Positions 1 to 7,139 are shown, counted from the stretch's first letter. The stretch is DNA of 10,100 nt from Holophagaceae bacterium (GCA_003158505.1 PMJK01000118.1:9802-19901), one strand, 5' to 3'. Notes: a model not told the origin generated them from the letters alone. Numbers and translations are program-made.

Positions 1-659
1 TCGAGGACCCCGTCGAGTACCAGCTCGAGGGCGTCACCCAGATCCCCGTGAACGAGAAGAAGGGCCTTACGTTCGCCCTGGGCCTGCGCTCCATCCTCCG
101 CCACGATCCCGATAAGATCCTGGTCGGTGAGATCCGCGACCCCGAGACGGCCCAGATCGCCATCCAGTCGGCCCTCACCGGGCACCTGGTCTTCACCACC
201 GTCCACGCGAACAACGTGCTGGACGTGCTGGGTCGCTTCCAGCACATGGGCGTCGAGGTCTACAACTTCGTGTCGTCCCTCAACTGCATCCTCGCCCAGC
301 GCCTCATCCGGGTGCTCTGTCCCAAGTGCAAGCGCCCCTCCCTGCCGCCCTCGCCCCAGGAGCTGGAGGAGAACGGGGTGGATGAGGCCTGGCTGCGCAG
401 CGCCACCCTCTTCGACCGCGTGGGCTGCGTGGACTGCCATGGCACCGGCTTCCGGGGCCGCCAGGCGATCATCGAGTTCATGGGCCTCAACGACGAGATC
501 CGGGAACTGCTCATCCAGCGGGCCCCCGTGCGCGAGGTGAAGGCAGCCGCCCGCCGGGGCGGCATGCAATTCCTCCGCGAAAGCGCCCTCGAGAAGGTGC
601 GGCTGGGGATCACCACGCTCACCGAGATCAACAAGGTGACCTTCCGCGAAGGGTCCTGA
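1..659 (+). CDS. GspE/PilB-family secretion/pilus assembly ATPase, C-terminal part (5' end outside window)
   Basis: Hexameric cytoplasmic ATPase that powers type IV pilus extension or type II secretion. The reading frame is open from the left edge (first full codon at position 3), so 218 residues are visible and the N-terminal domains and Walker A are missing. Visible in order: the Asp-box EDPVEYQ at the very start, Walker B with ILVGEIRDPETA (about residues 40-51), and the His-box GHLVFTTVHANN (about 60-71). A tetracysteine zinc module follows, CPKC near residue 105 and CVDC near 142, then the GFRGRQAIIEF segment typical of the C-terminal domain. The zinc cysteines separate it from retraction ATPases of the PilT type, which lack them. 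PilB versus GspE cannot be decided from this fragment. It ends with TGA directly abutting the stop of the convergent FUSC gene. Confidence 0.93.
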   Translation, partial: EDPVEYQLEGVTQIPVNEKKGLTFALGLRSILRHDPDKILVGEIRDPETAQIAIQSALTGHLVFTTVHANNVLDVLGRFQHMGVEVYNFVSSLNCILAQRLIRVLCPKCKRPSLPPSPQELEENGVDEAWLRSATLFDRVGCVDCHGTGFRGRQAIIEFMGLNDEIRELLIQRAPVREVKAAARRGGMQFLRESALEKVRLGITTLTEINKVTFREGS

Positions 660-2564
660 TTAAGAGCTTGTCCGTTCGGACTGGCCGAAGGTCAGCAGGT
701 CCGCCGAGGCCTCGAGGCCTTGGGCCAGGTCCAGGAACACCCGGCGCAGGGGCTCCCCGGCTCGGGTCCCCGCCAGACCCCGAAGGGTCCCGGCCGTTCC
801 CAACGGGTCCGCTGCCAGGTGCTGGAGGGCCCGGAAGGCTTCGGCCTTTCCTGGTTCCGCGACGGAGGGTGGGAGCTCGTGCAGCTGTTCGATGGCATGC
901 CCCAGGCTCAGCACCGCGAGCATGCCCTTGGGCCAGCGCTCAGTCAGTTCTTTGGAGCGTCCCAGGTGCAGGGAGAGCCGCAGGATCTGCCGCGAACCCC
1001 GCGCATGCCAATCCGCGATGGCGTCCCCCGGATCGGACTCGACCATCCGGATCAGATCCCGCCGGATCACCCCGACGGTCTCCTCCACCTGTCGCAGGGA
1101 ACTCCGCGGCATCAGGATGTAGGTCCCGGCCACCAGGCCGGCCGCCGCCGTCAGCGCCACCGACCCGCCAACCACGTCCATCCTGCTGGCCACCACCGTG
1201 GTGCCCGCCTGGCTGGCCAGCAGGAAGCACATGTTGGTGTCCACGCCGGCGATGGCGGTCCGGGGATGGGCGCGCAGGAAGCCGCCCAGCAGCAGGAAGG
1301 GCACCATCGACCCCAGCAGGGCCGAGGTCGATGCAAGGCCAGGTTGCACGGCGAGGCGGTAGAGCGCGGCCAGGAGGATGCCGCCCACCACCCCGACCAA
1401 CAGCTTGGGGGCAATGTGCTGCGGCACGGGCAGGGAACCCAGCACCAGCGAGAAGATGCTGACTCCCACTGCGGCCTGGACCACCAGGGGGGAGCCGGTC
1501 CCATGGGCCAGGCCCGCGGCCAGGAAGGTCACCGTGCCCGAAGCCAGGGCGGTCCGCCCGGCCTGGGACCATTCCCGGTGGGGCGCGAGGACCGCCAGTC
1601 GGCGGCGGAAGGGGCGGAGCGTCGAAGTGCCGATAGGCCGGCTCAGGGCCAGGTTGGCCTCGAGAATACGGGTCAAGGCGCCCGCAAGACGTTCGGCTCC
1701 CGGTGGCGGGCCAAGCAGGGCGAACTGGCCCGCAGCCACAGGTTCAACCCCTTTGCGCAGGTGCTCTGCCGCGTGGTCCAACTGGGCAGCCAGGTCAACG
1801 GCCGGCCCAGCCGCGGGATGCCCATCCCCCCCGAGCGTCCCCGCGGCGCTCATGACCGCGAGCGAACTCACCACCAGCGAATCCACATCGTGCAGACGGC
1901 GATAGCCCTCGAACGACCCCGCTAGGATCAGGCGGGAGGTGTCCTCGACTTCGCTGATCTCGCCGAGGAGCCTGCGCTTCTCCGCCCCCAGTTCGGCGGC
2001 CCCGTCGCGAAGAACCTGCGCGGCATAGGCCACTGCATCCGCGGACAGGCGCCGCAGGCGGACGAAAAAGGCCTGGCTGGGTGACCTGGGTGTGGCCAGT
2101 CCCGTGATCACCGTCGCCACCACCACTCCGATGAGGGTGCATTCCACCCGCGCGGTGGCCAGGTTCAGTGAGGCCCCGGGGGCCAGCACGGCCGGGATGA
2201 CGACGATGGCCGCCGTGACTCCAGCCAGCAGGGCCCCGTAGCCGTGCACCCCGCGGAGGAGGTGGGTCAGGCCCCCGTTGACGGCCACCCACAGGCCCAG
2301 CAGCGCCAGCTGAACATAGGGATGGACGGGAACCTGGAGCAGCGCGAATCCGGCCAGGGCCCCCAGCACGGTCCCCAGCACGCGAAAAAGCGCCCGCTCG
2401 AGCAGCACGCCCCGCGAGGCCTGGGCCACGACCCAGACGGGCATGGCCGCCCAGTAGGCGTTCTGGACGTGGTGAATCGTGGCGACGGCGAAAGCCACCC
2501 AGGCCGACAGGGCCAGCACCAGGGCCCGCACCACCACCTGGCGATCGAGAATCGGGACCTTCAT
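660..2564 (-). CDS. FUSC-family inner-membrane exporter (fusaric acid resistance / YccS / AaeB-like)
   Basis: A 634-residue membrane protein with the duplicated layout of the FUSC family. There is a first membrane block at about residues 12-158, a mostly soluble helical stretch at 165-330, a second membrane block at 334-485 and a cytoplasmic tail to 634. The first block contains the family-like segment NAYWAAMPVWVVAQASRG followed by FRVLGTVLGALAG. Family members such as AaeB export aromatic acids, usually with an HlyD-type periplasmic adaptor; none is encoded here, so the substrate is unknown. The start ATG overlaps the stop of the upstream ABC transporter in an ATGA (2561-2564), with GGGAG four bases before it, so translation is probably coupled. 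The 3' end abuts the convergent ATPase gene with no spacer. Family call firm, function inferred. Confidence 0.88.
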   Translation of the reverse strand: MKVPILDRQVVVRALVLALSAWVAFAVATIHHVQNAYWAAMPVWVVAQASRGVLLERALFRVLGTVLGALAGFALLQVPVHPYVQLALLGLWVAVNGGLTHLLRGVHGYGALLAGVTAAIVVIPAVLAPGASLNLATARVECTLIGVVVATVITGLATPRSPSQAFFVRLRRLSADAVAYAAQVLRDGAAELGAEKRRLLGEISEVEDTSRLILAGSFEGYRRLHDVDSLVVSSLAVMSAAGTLGGDGHPAAGPAVDLAAQLDHAAEHLRKGVEPVAAGQFALLGPPPGAERLAGALTRILEANLALSRPIGTSTLRPFRRRLAVLAPHREWSQAGRTALASGTVTFLAAGLAHGTGSPLVVQAAVGVSIFSLVLGSLPVPQHIAPKLLVGVVGGILLAALYRLAVQPGLASTSALLGSMVPFLLLGGFLRAHPRTAIAGVDTNMCFLLASQAGTTVVASRMDVVGGSVALTAAAGLVAGTYILMPRSSLRQVEETVGVIRRDLIRMVESDPGDAIADWHARGSRQILRLSLHLGRSKELTERWPKGMLAVLSLGHAIEQLHELPPSVAEPGKAEAFRALQHLAADPLGTAGTLRGLAGTRAGEPLRRVFLDLAQGLEASADLLTFGQSERTSS

Positions 2565-4315
2565 CCCGCTCCCTTGACCAGCTCCCGCTCCAGACTCTGC
2601 AGCCGCCGGAGCCGGGCGTAGGGCCCCGGCTCATCGGCCAGCGCCTCCGGCGTGCCCAGCTGCATGGCCCGGCCTTCCTTGAGCACGAGTACCCGGGTAC
2701 AGGTCTCAGCCACGAAGATCCGATGGGTGGCCAGGACCAGGGTCGAAGTTCCCAGGAAGGTCCGCAGGTTCTCCAGGATGCGGCTTTCAGTCTCCGCATC
2801 CACCGCGGACAGGGCATCGTCCAGCAGCAGCAGGCGCGGCCGGCGCAGCAGGGCCCGGGCGAGGGCCGTACGCTGCCGCTCTCCGCCGCTGAGGACCACA
2901 CCCCGCTCCCCGACCACCGTGTCCAGCCCCTCGGGCAGCCGGCGGATGAGCTCATCCAGAACCACGACCCGGGCGATCTCCAGAATCTCCCCTTCGGTGG
3001 CCTCGGGCCGCCCCATGGCCAGGTTCATGCGCAGCGTGTCCGAGAAGAGGAAGGCCTCCTGGGGCACCCAGCCAAGGCCCGCCCAGTGGCGGCGGATCGA
3101 CGCCTCCGAAAGGGGCTCATGGTCCATCAATACCCTGCCCTCCTGGGGCTCCCGCAGGCCCGCCAGCACCTGCAGGAGGAGCGTCTTCCCTGAGCCGATG
3201 CCGCCCACCACGGCCAGACTGTCGCCGGGGGCCAGGTCCAGATCGAGGGGCCCCAGGCCGCGCCCCGTTTCGAAGCGGTGGAGGACACCTTCCAGCCGGA
3301 GGGCCACCGGGACTTCCGGCAGCAGGATGGCCTCGGCGGGAGGCAGGGGCTGCTCGGGACTGTGAAGCAGTTCGTTCAGGCGTTCCTGTCCGGCCTTCCC
3401 CCGCTGGAACAAATTCGCCGCCCAACCCAGGCTCATCATGGGCCAACTCAAAAGGGCCAGGAAACCGGTGAAGGCCACCAAGTCGCCCAAGTCCAGTGCG
3501 CCCTGGACCACCAGGCCTCCCCCAAAGGTCACCAGCACCAGCGCAGAGGCGCCCCCGATGAAGGCTGACAAAGGCGCGTAGGCACTGAAGAGCACCGACT
3601 GCTTCATGCTGAGCATGGCGTGCCGACGGCTGAGGGTGCCGAACTGGGCCACCCGCGCCCCTTCCAATCCGAAGGCCTGCACCACCCGCTCGCCGCTGAT
3701 GGTCTCGTGGCTGAAAGTTGAAAGAGCAGAGAAGGCCACCTGCAGCTTCTGCTGCACCCCATGGCTCCACTTCCCGACGACGTAGAAACCCAGGACCAGG
3801 AAGGAAAAGGGCAGCATGACCGCCAGAGTGAGCCGCCAGCTCGTGTGAAACATGAAGCCAAGCGTGACCGGCAGGATGGAGAGCGCCTGCAGGAAGCTCA
3901 TGAGGCCCGGCCCTGTGGCCATGCGCACGGTGCCTACATCATCCCCGAGGCGGGACATGAGGTCCCCGACTCGCTGTCGTTCGTAGAAGGCGTAGGGCCG
4001 CGATAGCAGGAAGCTATAGAGGGATTCCCGCTGTTCCCGCTCCACATCCCGGCTGAGGCCGATGAGCGTGTTGCGCATGAGGTACCTGCCCACGCCTGCC
4101 ACACCGGTGAAGGCCAGCATCCAGGCCAGGAAGATCCGCGAGCCATGCCAGTCCTGGTGTTCCAGGGCATTCACGGCCCGGCCGGACCAGTAGGGCACCA
4201 CCGAAGCGGCCACGCTGCACCAGACCGTGGCCGCCAAGCCCCAGTAGAGGGTGCGCCGGTGGCGGGCCATGAGCGGCCACCACCACCACAGCTTCGAGCT
4301 TGAAAGATCCGCCAA
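2561..4315 (-). CDS. ABC exporter half-transporter, fused membrane and ATPase domains (MdlA/YheI-BmrC-like)
   Basis: A 584-residue type IV (multidrug/lipid) ABC half-transporter. Six predicted membrane helices lie at about 22-42, 61-80, 137-157, 161-181, 243-270 and 277-298. The ATPase domain begins near 338, with Walker A GGIGSGKT (371-378), Q-loop Q419, signature LSGGERQR (475-482), Walker B LLLLDD (495-500), D-loop SAVD (503-506) and H-loop H531. The residue after Walker B is Asp500, not the usual catalytic Glu. The DDALSAVD form is the one found in MdlA and in YheI/BmrC, which work as the degenerate half of heterodimers. The segment DDVGTVRMATGPGLM also resembles that group. No second half-transporter lies in the window. 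The TTG start at 4315 is chosen because GGAGG stands five bases upstream; Met16 (4270) is an alternative. The N-terminus carries four consecutive Trp. First gene of an operon with the FUSC exporter. Substrate unknown. Confidence 0.92.
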   Translation of the reverse strand: MADLSSSKLWWWWPLMARHRRTLYWGLAATVWCSVAASVVPYWSGRAVNALEHQDWHGSRIFLAWMLAFTGVAGVGRYLMRNTLIGLSRDVEREQRESLYSFLLSRPYAFYERQRVGDLMSRLGDDVGTVRMATGPGLMSFLQALSILPVTLGFMFHTSWRLTLAVMLPFSFLVLGFYVVGKWSHGVQQKLQVAFSALSTFSHETISGERVVQAFGLEGARVAQFGTLSRRHAMLSMKQSVLFSAYAPLSAFIGGASALVLVTFGGGLVVQGALDLGDLVAFTGFLALLSWPMMSLGWAANLFQRGKAGQERLNELLHSPEQPLPPAEAILLPEVPVALRLEGVLHRFETGRGLGPLDLDLAPGDSLAVVGGIGSGKTLLLQVLAGLREPQEGRVLMDHEPLSEASIRRHWAGLGWVPQEAFLFSDTLRMNLAMGRPEATEGEILEIARVVVLDELIRRLPEGLDTVVGERGVVLSGGERQRTALARALLRRPRLLLLDDALSAVDAETESRILENLRTFLGTSTLVLATHRIFVAETCTRVLVLKEGRAMQLGTPEALADEPGPYARLRRLQSLERELVKGAG

Positions 4316-4426
4316 TCGGGCCTCCGAAAAATTAGAGTAGCAACACCGATTATCCCCTGGTGTTAGGAAGCGGCTTTACTCATGGGAACAAACCGGCGCA
4401 TCCTGTAGGAAACCCATGGATCTTCT
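4316..4426. promoter_or_regulatory. Divergent intergenic region between exporter operon and importer-like operon
   Basis: A 111-bp region, clearly richer in A+T than its surroundings, that must hold the promoters of both the leftward exporter operon and the rightward binding-protein operon. It contains an inverted repeat, AACACC (4342-4347) and GGTGTT (4359-4364) with an 11-base centre, a plausible operator. A second, wider pair is CATGGG (4381-4386) and CCCATG (4413-4418). On the minus strand TCTAAT (4336-4331) and GATAAT (4354-4349) each match five of six bases of a -10 element. Neither has a convincing -35 at 16-18 bases, and the first would put the transcript start inside the ribosome binding site. 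I therefore assign no specific promoter. Confidence 0.4.
4321..4325 (-). promoter_or_regulatory. Ribosome binding site deciding the TTG start of the ABC exporter
   Basis: On the minus strand this reads GGAGG, followed by five bases (CCCGA) and then TTG at 4315-4313. The full consensus and ideal spacing favour the TTG over the in-frame ATG at 4270-4268, whose upstream sequence, inside the coding region, I judged less convincing. Confidence 0.6.
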
Positions 4427-5797
4427 ATGCGCACACTGCTCCTGGCCCTCTGCCTGGCCTCTACCCACTTACTCATCGAGGCTCCCCTGTCCGCCCAGAT
4501 GGTGGAGGAATCCCTGGCCCAGGATCCAGGTCCCCTGGACTTCATCCAGGGCGACAGCTACGAGCAGTGGATCCTCCAGTCCCTCGCGGGGGACGCGCTG
4601 GTGGGCATCGCAGCGGGCGGCCACCTGGTTCCCCGCCTGGCCGACCGTTGGCAGGTCCGGCAGGACGGATCGATCCTTTTCCACCTCCGTACCGATGCCC
4701 GCTACCAGGACGGCAGCCAGGTCCGGGCCGAGGACGTGATCTGGACAGTCCAGCAGCTGCTCCAGCATCCCCAGGCCAGCCCCACCAAGCGGGCCATCCT
4801 CGAAGGCGCCTCGGTGGGCAGTGACCAGGGGCGTCCCTGGATCCGCTCGCCTCGACCCCCTGGGCGGCTGCTACTGGAACTGGCCCGGGTGCCCATCGCC
4901 CAGAAGGGCCACCCCGAGGGTGGATCCGGTCCCTTCGCCTTCCGCAAGGAGCCCGGAGCATGGGTCTTCACGCGCCGGGACCACTTCCTGCAACCCCGCA
5001 TCGACGGCATCCGGTTCCGCCTTCTCGCGGATCCCGCCGGGGTCATGACCGCCCTCGAGAAGGGCTGGCTCAGCATCGGAGCCCCTGCCACCCGGCGGCA
5101 GAGCGAGGCCCCGCCCACACACCGCCTCGTCACCCAGCCCATGCACGCGCAATTGGTGGTCTGGAGCCGCGTTGGCGTCGAACCCCTGCGACAGCTGGAA
5201 CACTGGCGGAAGGACGCCTTCCCGTCCCATCTCCTCGGACAGAATGCGCGCCCCAGCCGGGGCCTGTGGCCGGAAACCCTCGGGTTCCAGCCCCGGTCCA
5301 TCGACGTGAGCACATCACCTTCGCCAGACCATGGGACACTGCGGCTGCTCTATGGGGCCGGAGAGGCCTCCGTTGAAAAGCTGCTCCTGGCCCTGCGGGA
5401 GCGGGCCCGCAGGGACGGCATCGATCTCCAGATCACGCCCGTCGAGCAGGGTCTCCTCACGGAGCGCCTCCAGAAAAGCGACTTCCAGCTGGCCTGTTCC
5501 ATGGTCGTCTTCGATCCGCACCCATGGGCGGTGCTGGAATACATGGAACCACGAGGCCCCATGAATTTCACCGGCTGGAGACATCCCCAGCTGGCGGGCC
5601 TCCTCTCCCGGATCCGACAACCCGGCGATCCCGCCTGGCTTGACCTCCAGACCCTCTGGGCCAGGGAGCCTGCGGCCCTGCCCCTGCTGGATTTCCAGAG
5701 CGTCATCTGGGTGGACAAGCGCCTGGAGGTGGAACCCAGCCCCATGGGCCTGTACCTCCACACCCCGGGGGCCGCCGGCTGGCAATGGCGCCTGTGA
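4427..5797 (+). CDS. Family-5 extracellular solute-binding protein (peptide/nickel class), periplasmic
   Basis: A 456-residue protein with an N-terminal Sec-type signal: Arg2, a hydrophobic core at about 3-17, and a likely cleavage after LSA23. Cys9 is not in a proper lipobox, so a soluble periplasmic protein is more likely than a lipoprotein. Family landmarks are the LADRWQVRQDG...FHLR block (71-88), YQDGSQVRAEDV (93-104), GSGPFAF (166-172), the IRFRLLAD...TALEKGWLSIG segment (195-218) and NFTGWRHPQL (380-389). Relatives such as DppA and OppA bind di- or oligopeptides, nickel or other small ligands; the ligand here cannot be told. It is somewhat shorter than DppA (about 535). The start is fixed by an in-frame TAG at 4406; the binding site is weak (GGA, six bases before ATG). 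The 3' end overlaps the first permease by 13 bp. Confidence 0.88.
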   Translation: MRTLLLALCLASTHLLIEAPLSAQMVEESLAQDPGPLDFIQGDSYEQWILQSLAGDALVGIAAGGHLVPRLADRWQVRQDGSILFHLRTDARYQDGSQVRAEDVIWTVQQLLQHPQASPTKRAILEGASVGSDQGRPWIRSPRPPGRLLLELARVPIAQKGHPEGGSGPFAFRKEPGAWVFTRRDHFLQPRIDGIRFRLLADPAGVMTALEKGWLSIGAPATRRQSEAPPTHRLVTQPMHAQLVVWSRVGVEPLRQLEHWRKDAFPSHLLGQNARPSRGLWPETLGFQPRSIDVSTSPSPDHGTLRLLYGAGEASVEKLLLALRERARRDGIDLQITPVEQGLLTERLQKSDFQLACSMVVFDPHPWAVLEYMEPRGPMNFTGWRHPQLAGLLSRIRQPGDPAWLDLQTLWAREPAALPLLDFQSVIWVDKRLEVEPSPMGLYLHTPGAAGWQWRL

Positions 5798-6438
5798 GGA
5801 AACGGACCGCCATGGGACTGGGGGTCTGGGCCATCGGCCTCGCCCTGGCCCTGGGTCTGCCGGGTGCCACCTGGAAGCAGGCTCGGCCGCCCCTTTTCCC
5901 CTGGGAGATGCTGGGGCCAACGCTCCTGGCCGTGGCCGCCCTGTCCCTGTTGGCGCCCACCCTGGCCTGGATGGTCGGCCCGAACCTGGCCCAGCGGCGC
6001 TCCCTGGCCCTGCTGGAGGCCCCACCGGACCTGCTCTGGGCAGGACTCCTCCTGGCCCTGTGGCCGGCAGCCTGGGGACCCCCGGGAGTCATGGGCTGGC
6101 TGCTGGCCTTTCTGGCGGCGGCCCTTCCCGGAGAGGCCCGGTGGCTGGCCCAGGCCATGCCGGGCGAGCGGCCCTTCCCTCTGGCCTGGGGCAAGGCCGC
6201 CGTGAGCCGGGTACGCTGTCTCGTACTGGCGCGGCTCTGGGGGCGCTGGATCGTGGCCCGCCTGCCGGTCTGGCTCACCGCCACCCTGGTCCTGGAACGG
6301 ATCCTCGGGATGCCGGGGCTTGGCACTGACTGGATGACTCGGGTGGTGGTCCGGGACCGGGCCGGCCTGAGCCTATGGGTCCTCGCCTTGGCCCTGCTCT
6401 GGGTGCTCTCCCAGTCCTGGGAAGGGGAGGCGGCATGA
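5785..6438 (+). CDS. Reduced DppB/OppB-like ABC permease
   Basis: A 217-residue, very hydrophobic protein with about five or six membrane segments (approximately 11-27, 42-64, 82-97, 101-118, 152-172 and 192-210). Its best family mark is LERILGMPGLG (170-180), which corresponds to the conserved E-x-(I/F)-x-G-x-PGLG element near the end of DppB-type permeases, followed by a last helix. It is much shorter than DppB (about 340); the long periplasmic region after helix 1 is essentially gone. The cytoplasmic EAA loop, expected around 130-155, is weak (AWGKAAVSRVR). The start is uncertain: ATG at 5785 (13-bp overlap with the binding protein), GTG at 5794 (GTGA overlap with its stop) or ATG at 5812 are all in frame. 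Position between a family-5 binding protein and a DppC-like gene supports the call. Confidence 0.72.
   Translation: MAPVRKRTAMGLGVWAIGLALALGLPGATWKQARPPLFPWEMLGPTLLAVAALSLLAPTLAWMVGPNLAQRRSLALLEAPPDLLWAGLLLALWPAAWGPPGVMGWLLAFLAAALPGEARWLAQAMPGERPFPLAWGKAAVSRVRCLVLARLWGRWIVARLPVWLTATLVLERILGMPGLGTDWMTRVVVRDRAGLSLWVLALALLWVLSQSWEGEAA
6424..6430 (+). promoter_or_regulatory. Ribosome binding site deciding the start of the DppC-like permease
   Basis: GGGGAGG lies four bases before the ATG at 6435, which forms an ATGA overlap with the stop of the preceding permease. This makes 6435 the likely start rather than an upstream in-frame ATG at 6375, which would require a 64-bp overlap. Confidence 0.6.
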
Positions 6439-7139
6439 GGTGGCGTCTGGCCTTCCTCGGGGCCCTGCTCATCCCCGAGCTGGCCCTGGATCCCTTCCGT
6501 GGCGGGCTGACCGCCACCCTGCGGCACCCGTTCGGCACGGACGACCTGGGCCGGGACGCCCTCCTGCGCCTGGCGCTCGCGGCGGCCCACAGCCTGGGAT
6601 TCGCCAGCGGCTGCGCCCTGCTCGCCCTGAGCCTGGGGCTCCTGCTCGCCTGGCAGGGGCAGCGCTTTCTCGGTCTCTGGTCGGCCCTCCGCAGCCTGCC
6701 GCCCCTCCTCTTTCTGCTGCCCATGGCCGCGGCCATGGGCGGGCTGCCGGCCCTCCCCCTCGGCCTGCTGCTGGGCGGCCTGATCGCGCCCCATCTGGAA
6801 CCCGCCCTGCGGGTGAGGATCAACCACTTTCGGCACTCACCCGCCTGGGCCGTCGAACGCACCCTGGGCGCGCCCTGGCCCTCGACCCTTCGCCGCTGGG
6901 CACCTTGGGGCTGGCAGCAGACTGCCGCCATCTTCCCCAGCGCATGGCTGGCAGCCCTGTGGGGCGAGGCCACCCTGTCGACGTTGGGGCTCGGCCCCGG
7001 CCCGGGCCACGACAGCCTGGGCCGCCTGTTGGCGGAGGAACTGCCCCGCATCGGTTCCGATCCGTCCCCCCTGGGCTGGGCCGCCTTGGGAACCGTACTC
7101 CTGCTGGCCTGGAGTTCGGTGCCCAGAGCGACCGCCTGA
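6435..7139 (+). CDS. Reduced DppC/OppC-like ABC permease
   Basis: A 234-residue hydrophobic protein. HPFGTDDLGRD (31-41) is the hallmark of the DppC/OppC permeases, where it sits outside the membrane after helix 1. GEATLSTLGLG (177-187), followed by a D-S-L-G-R-L-L-A-E segment, matches the family's C-terminal element (AEAALSFLGLG...WG.ML in typical members). The EAA-loop region survives only in part, as AVERTLGAPWPSTLRRW (139-155). It is about 60 residues shorter than E. coli DppC (300). ATGA overlap with the upstream permease implies coupled translation, so the two would form the channel heterodimer for the binding protein encoded first. No ATPase gene follows: the stop codon abuts the convergent desulfidase gene. 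Transport activity is inferred only. Confidence 0.78.
   Translation: MRWRLAFLGALLIPELALDPFRGGLTATLRHPFGTDDLGRDALLRLALAAAHSLGFASGCALLALSLGLLLAWQGQRFLGLWSALRSLPPLLFLLPMAAAMGGLPALPLGLLLGGLIAPHLEPALRVRINHFRHSPAWAVERTLGAPWPSTLRRWAPWGWQQTAAIFPSAWLAALWGEATLSTLGLGPGPGHDSLGRLLAEELPRIGSDPSPLGWAALGTVLLLAWSSVPRATA

Noticed and set aside
720..1925. A 401-codon plus-strand open frame opposite the FUSC gene.
   Set aside because: Composition (Gly, Gln, His, Arg, Pro-rich) is that of a shadow frame in high-GC DNA, and the minus-strand frame has clear membrane-protein structure and family motifs.
5703..6836. A 377-codon minus-strand open frame opposite the two permeases.
   Set aside because: It is highly Arg/Gln/Gly/Pro-rich without recognisable domains and spans three plus-strand genes with family signatures.
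2561..7139. The idea that the ATPase domain of the divergent exporter powers the ATPase-less permeases.
   Set aside because: The exporter ATPase is fused to its own membrane domain of a different fold, and exporter ATPase domains are not known to dock on Dpp/Opp-type permeases.
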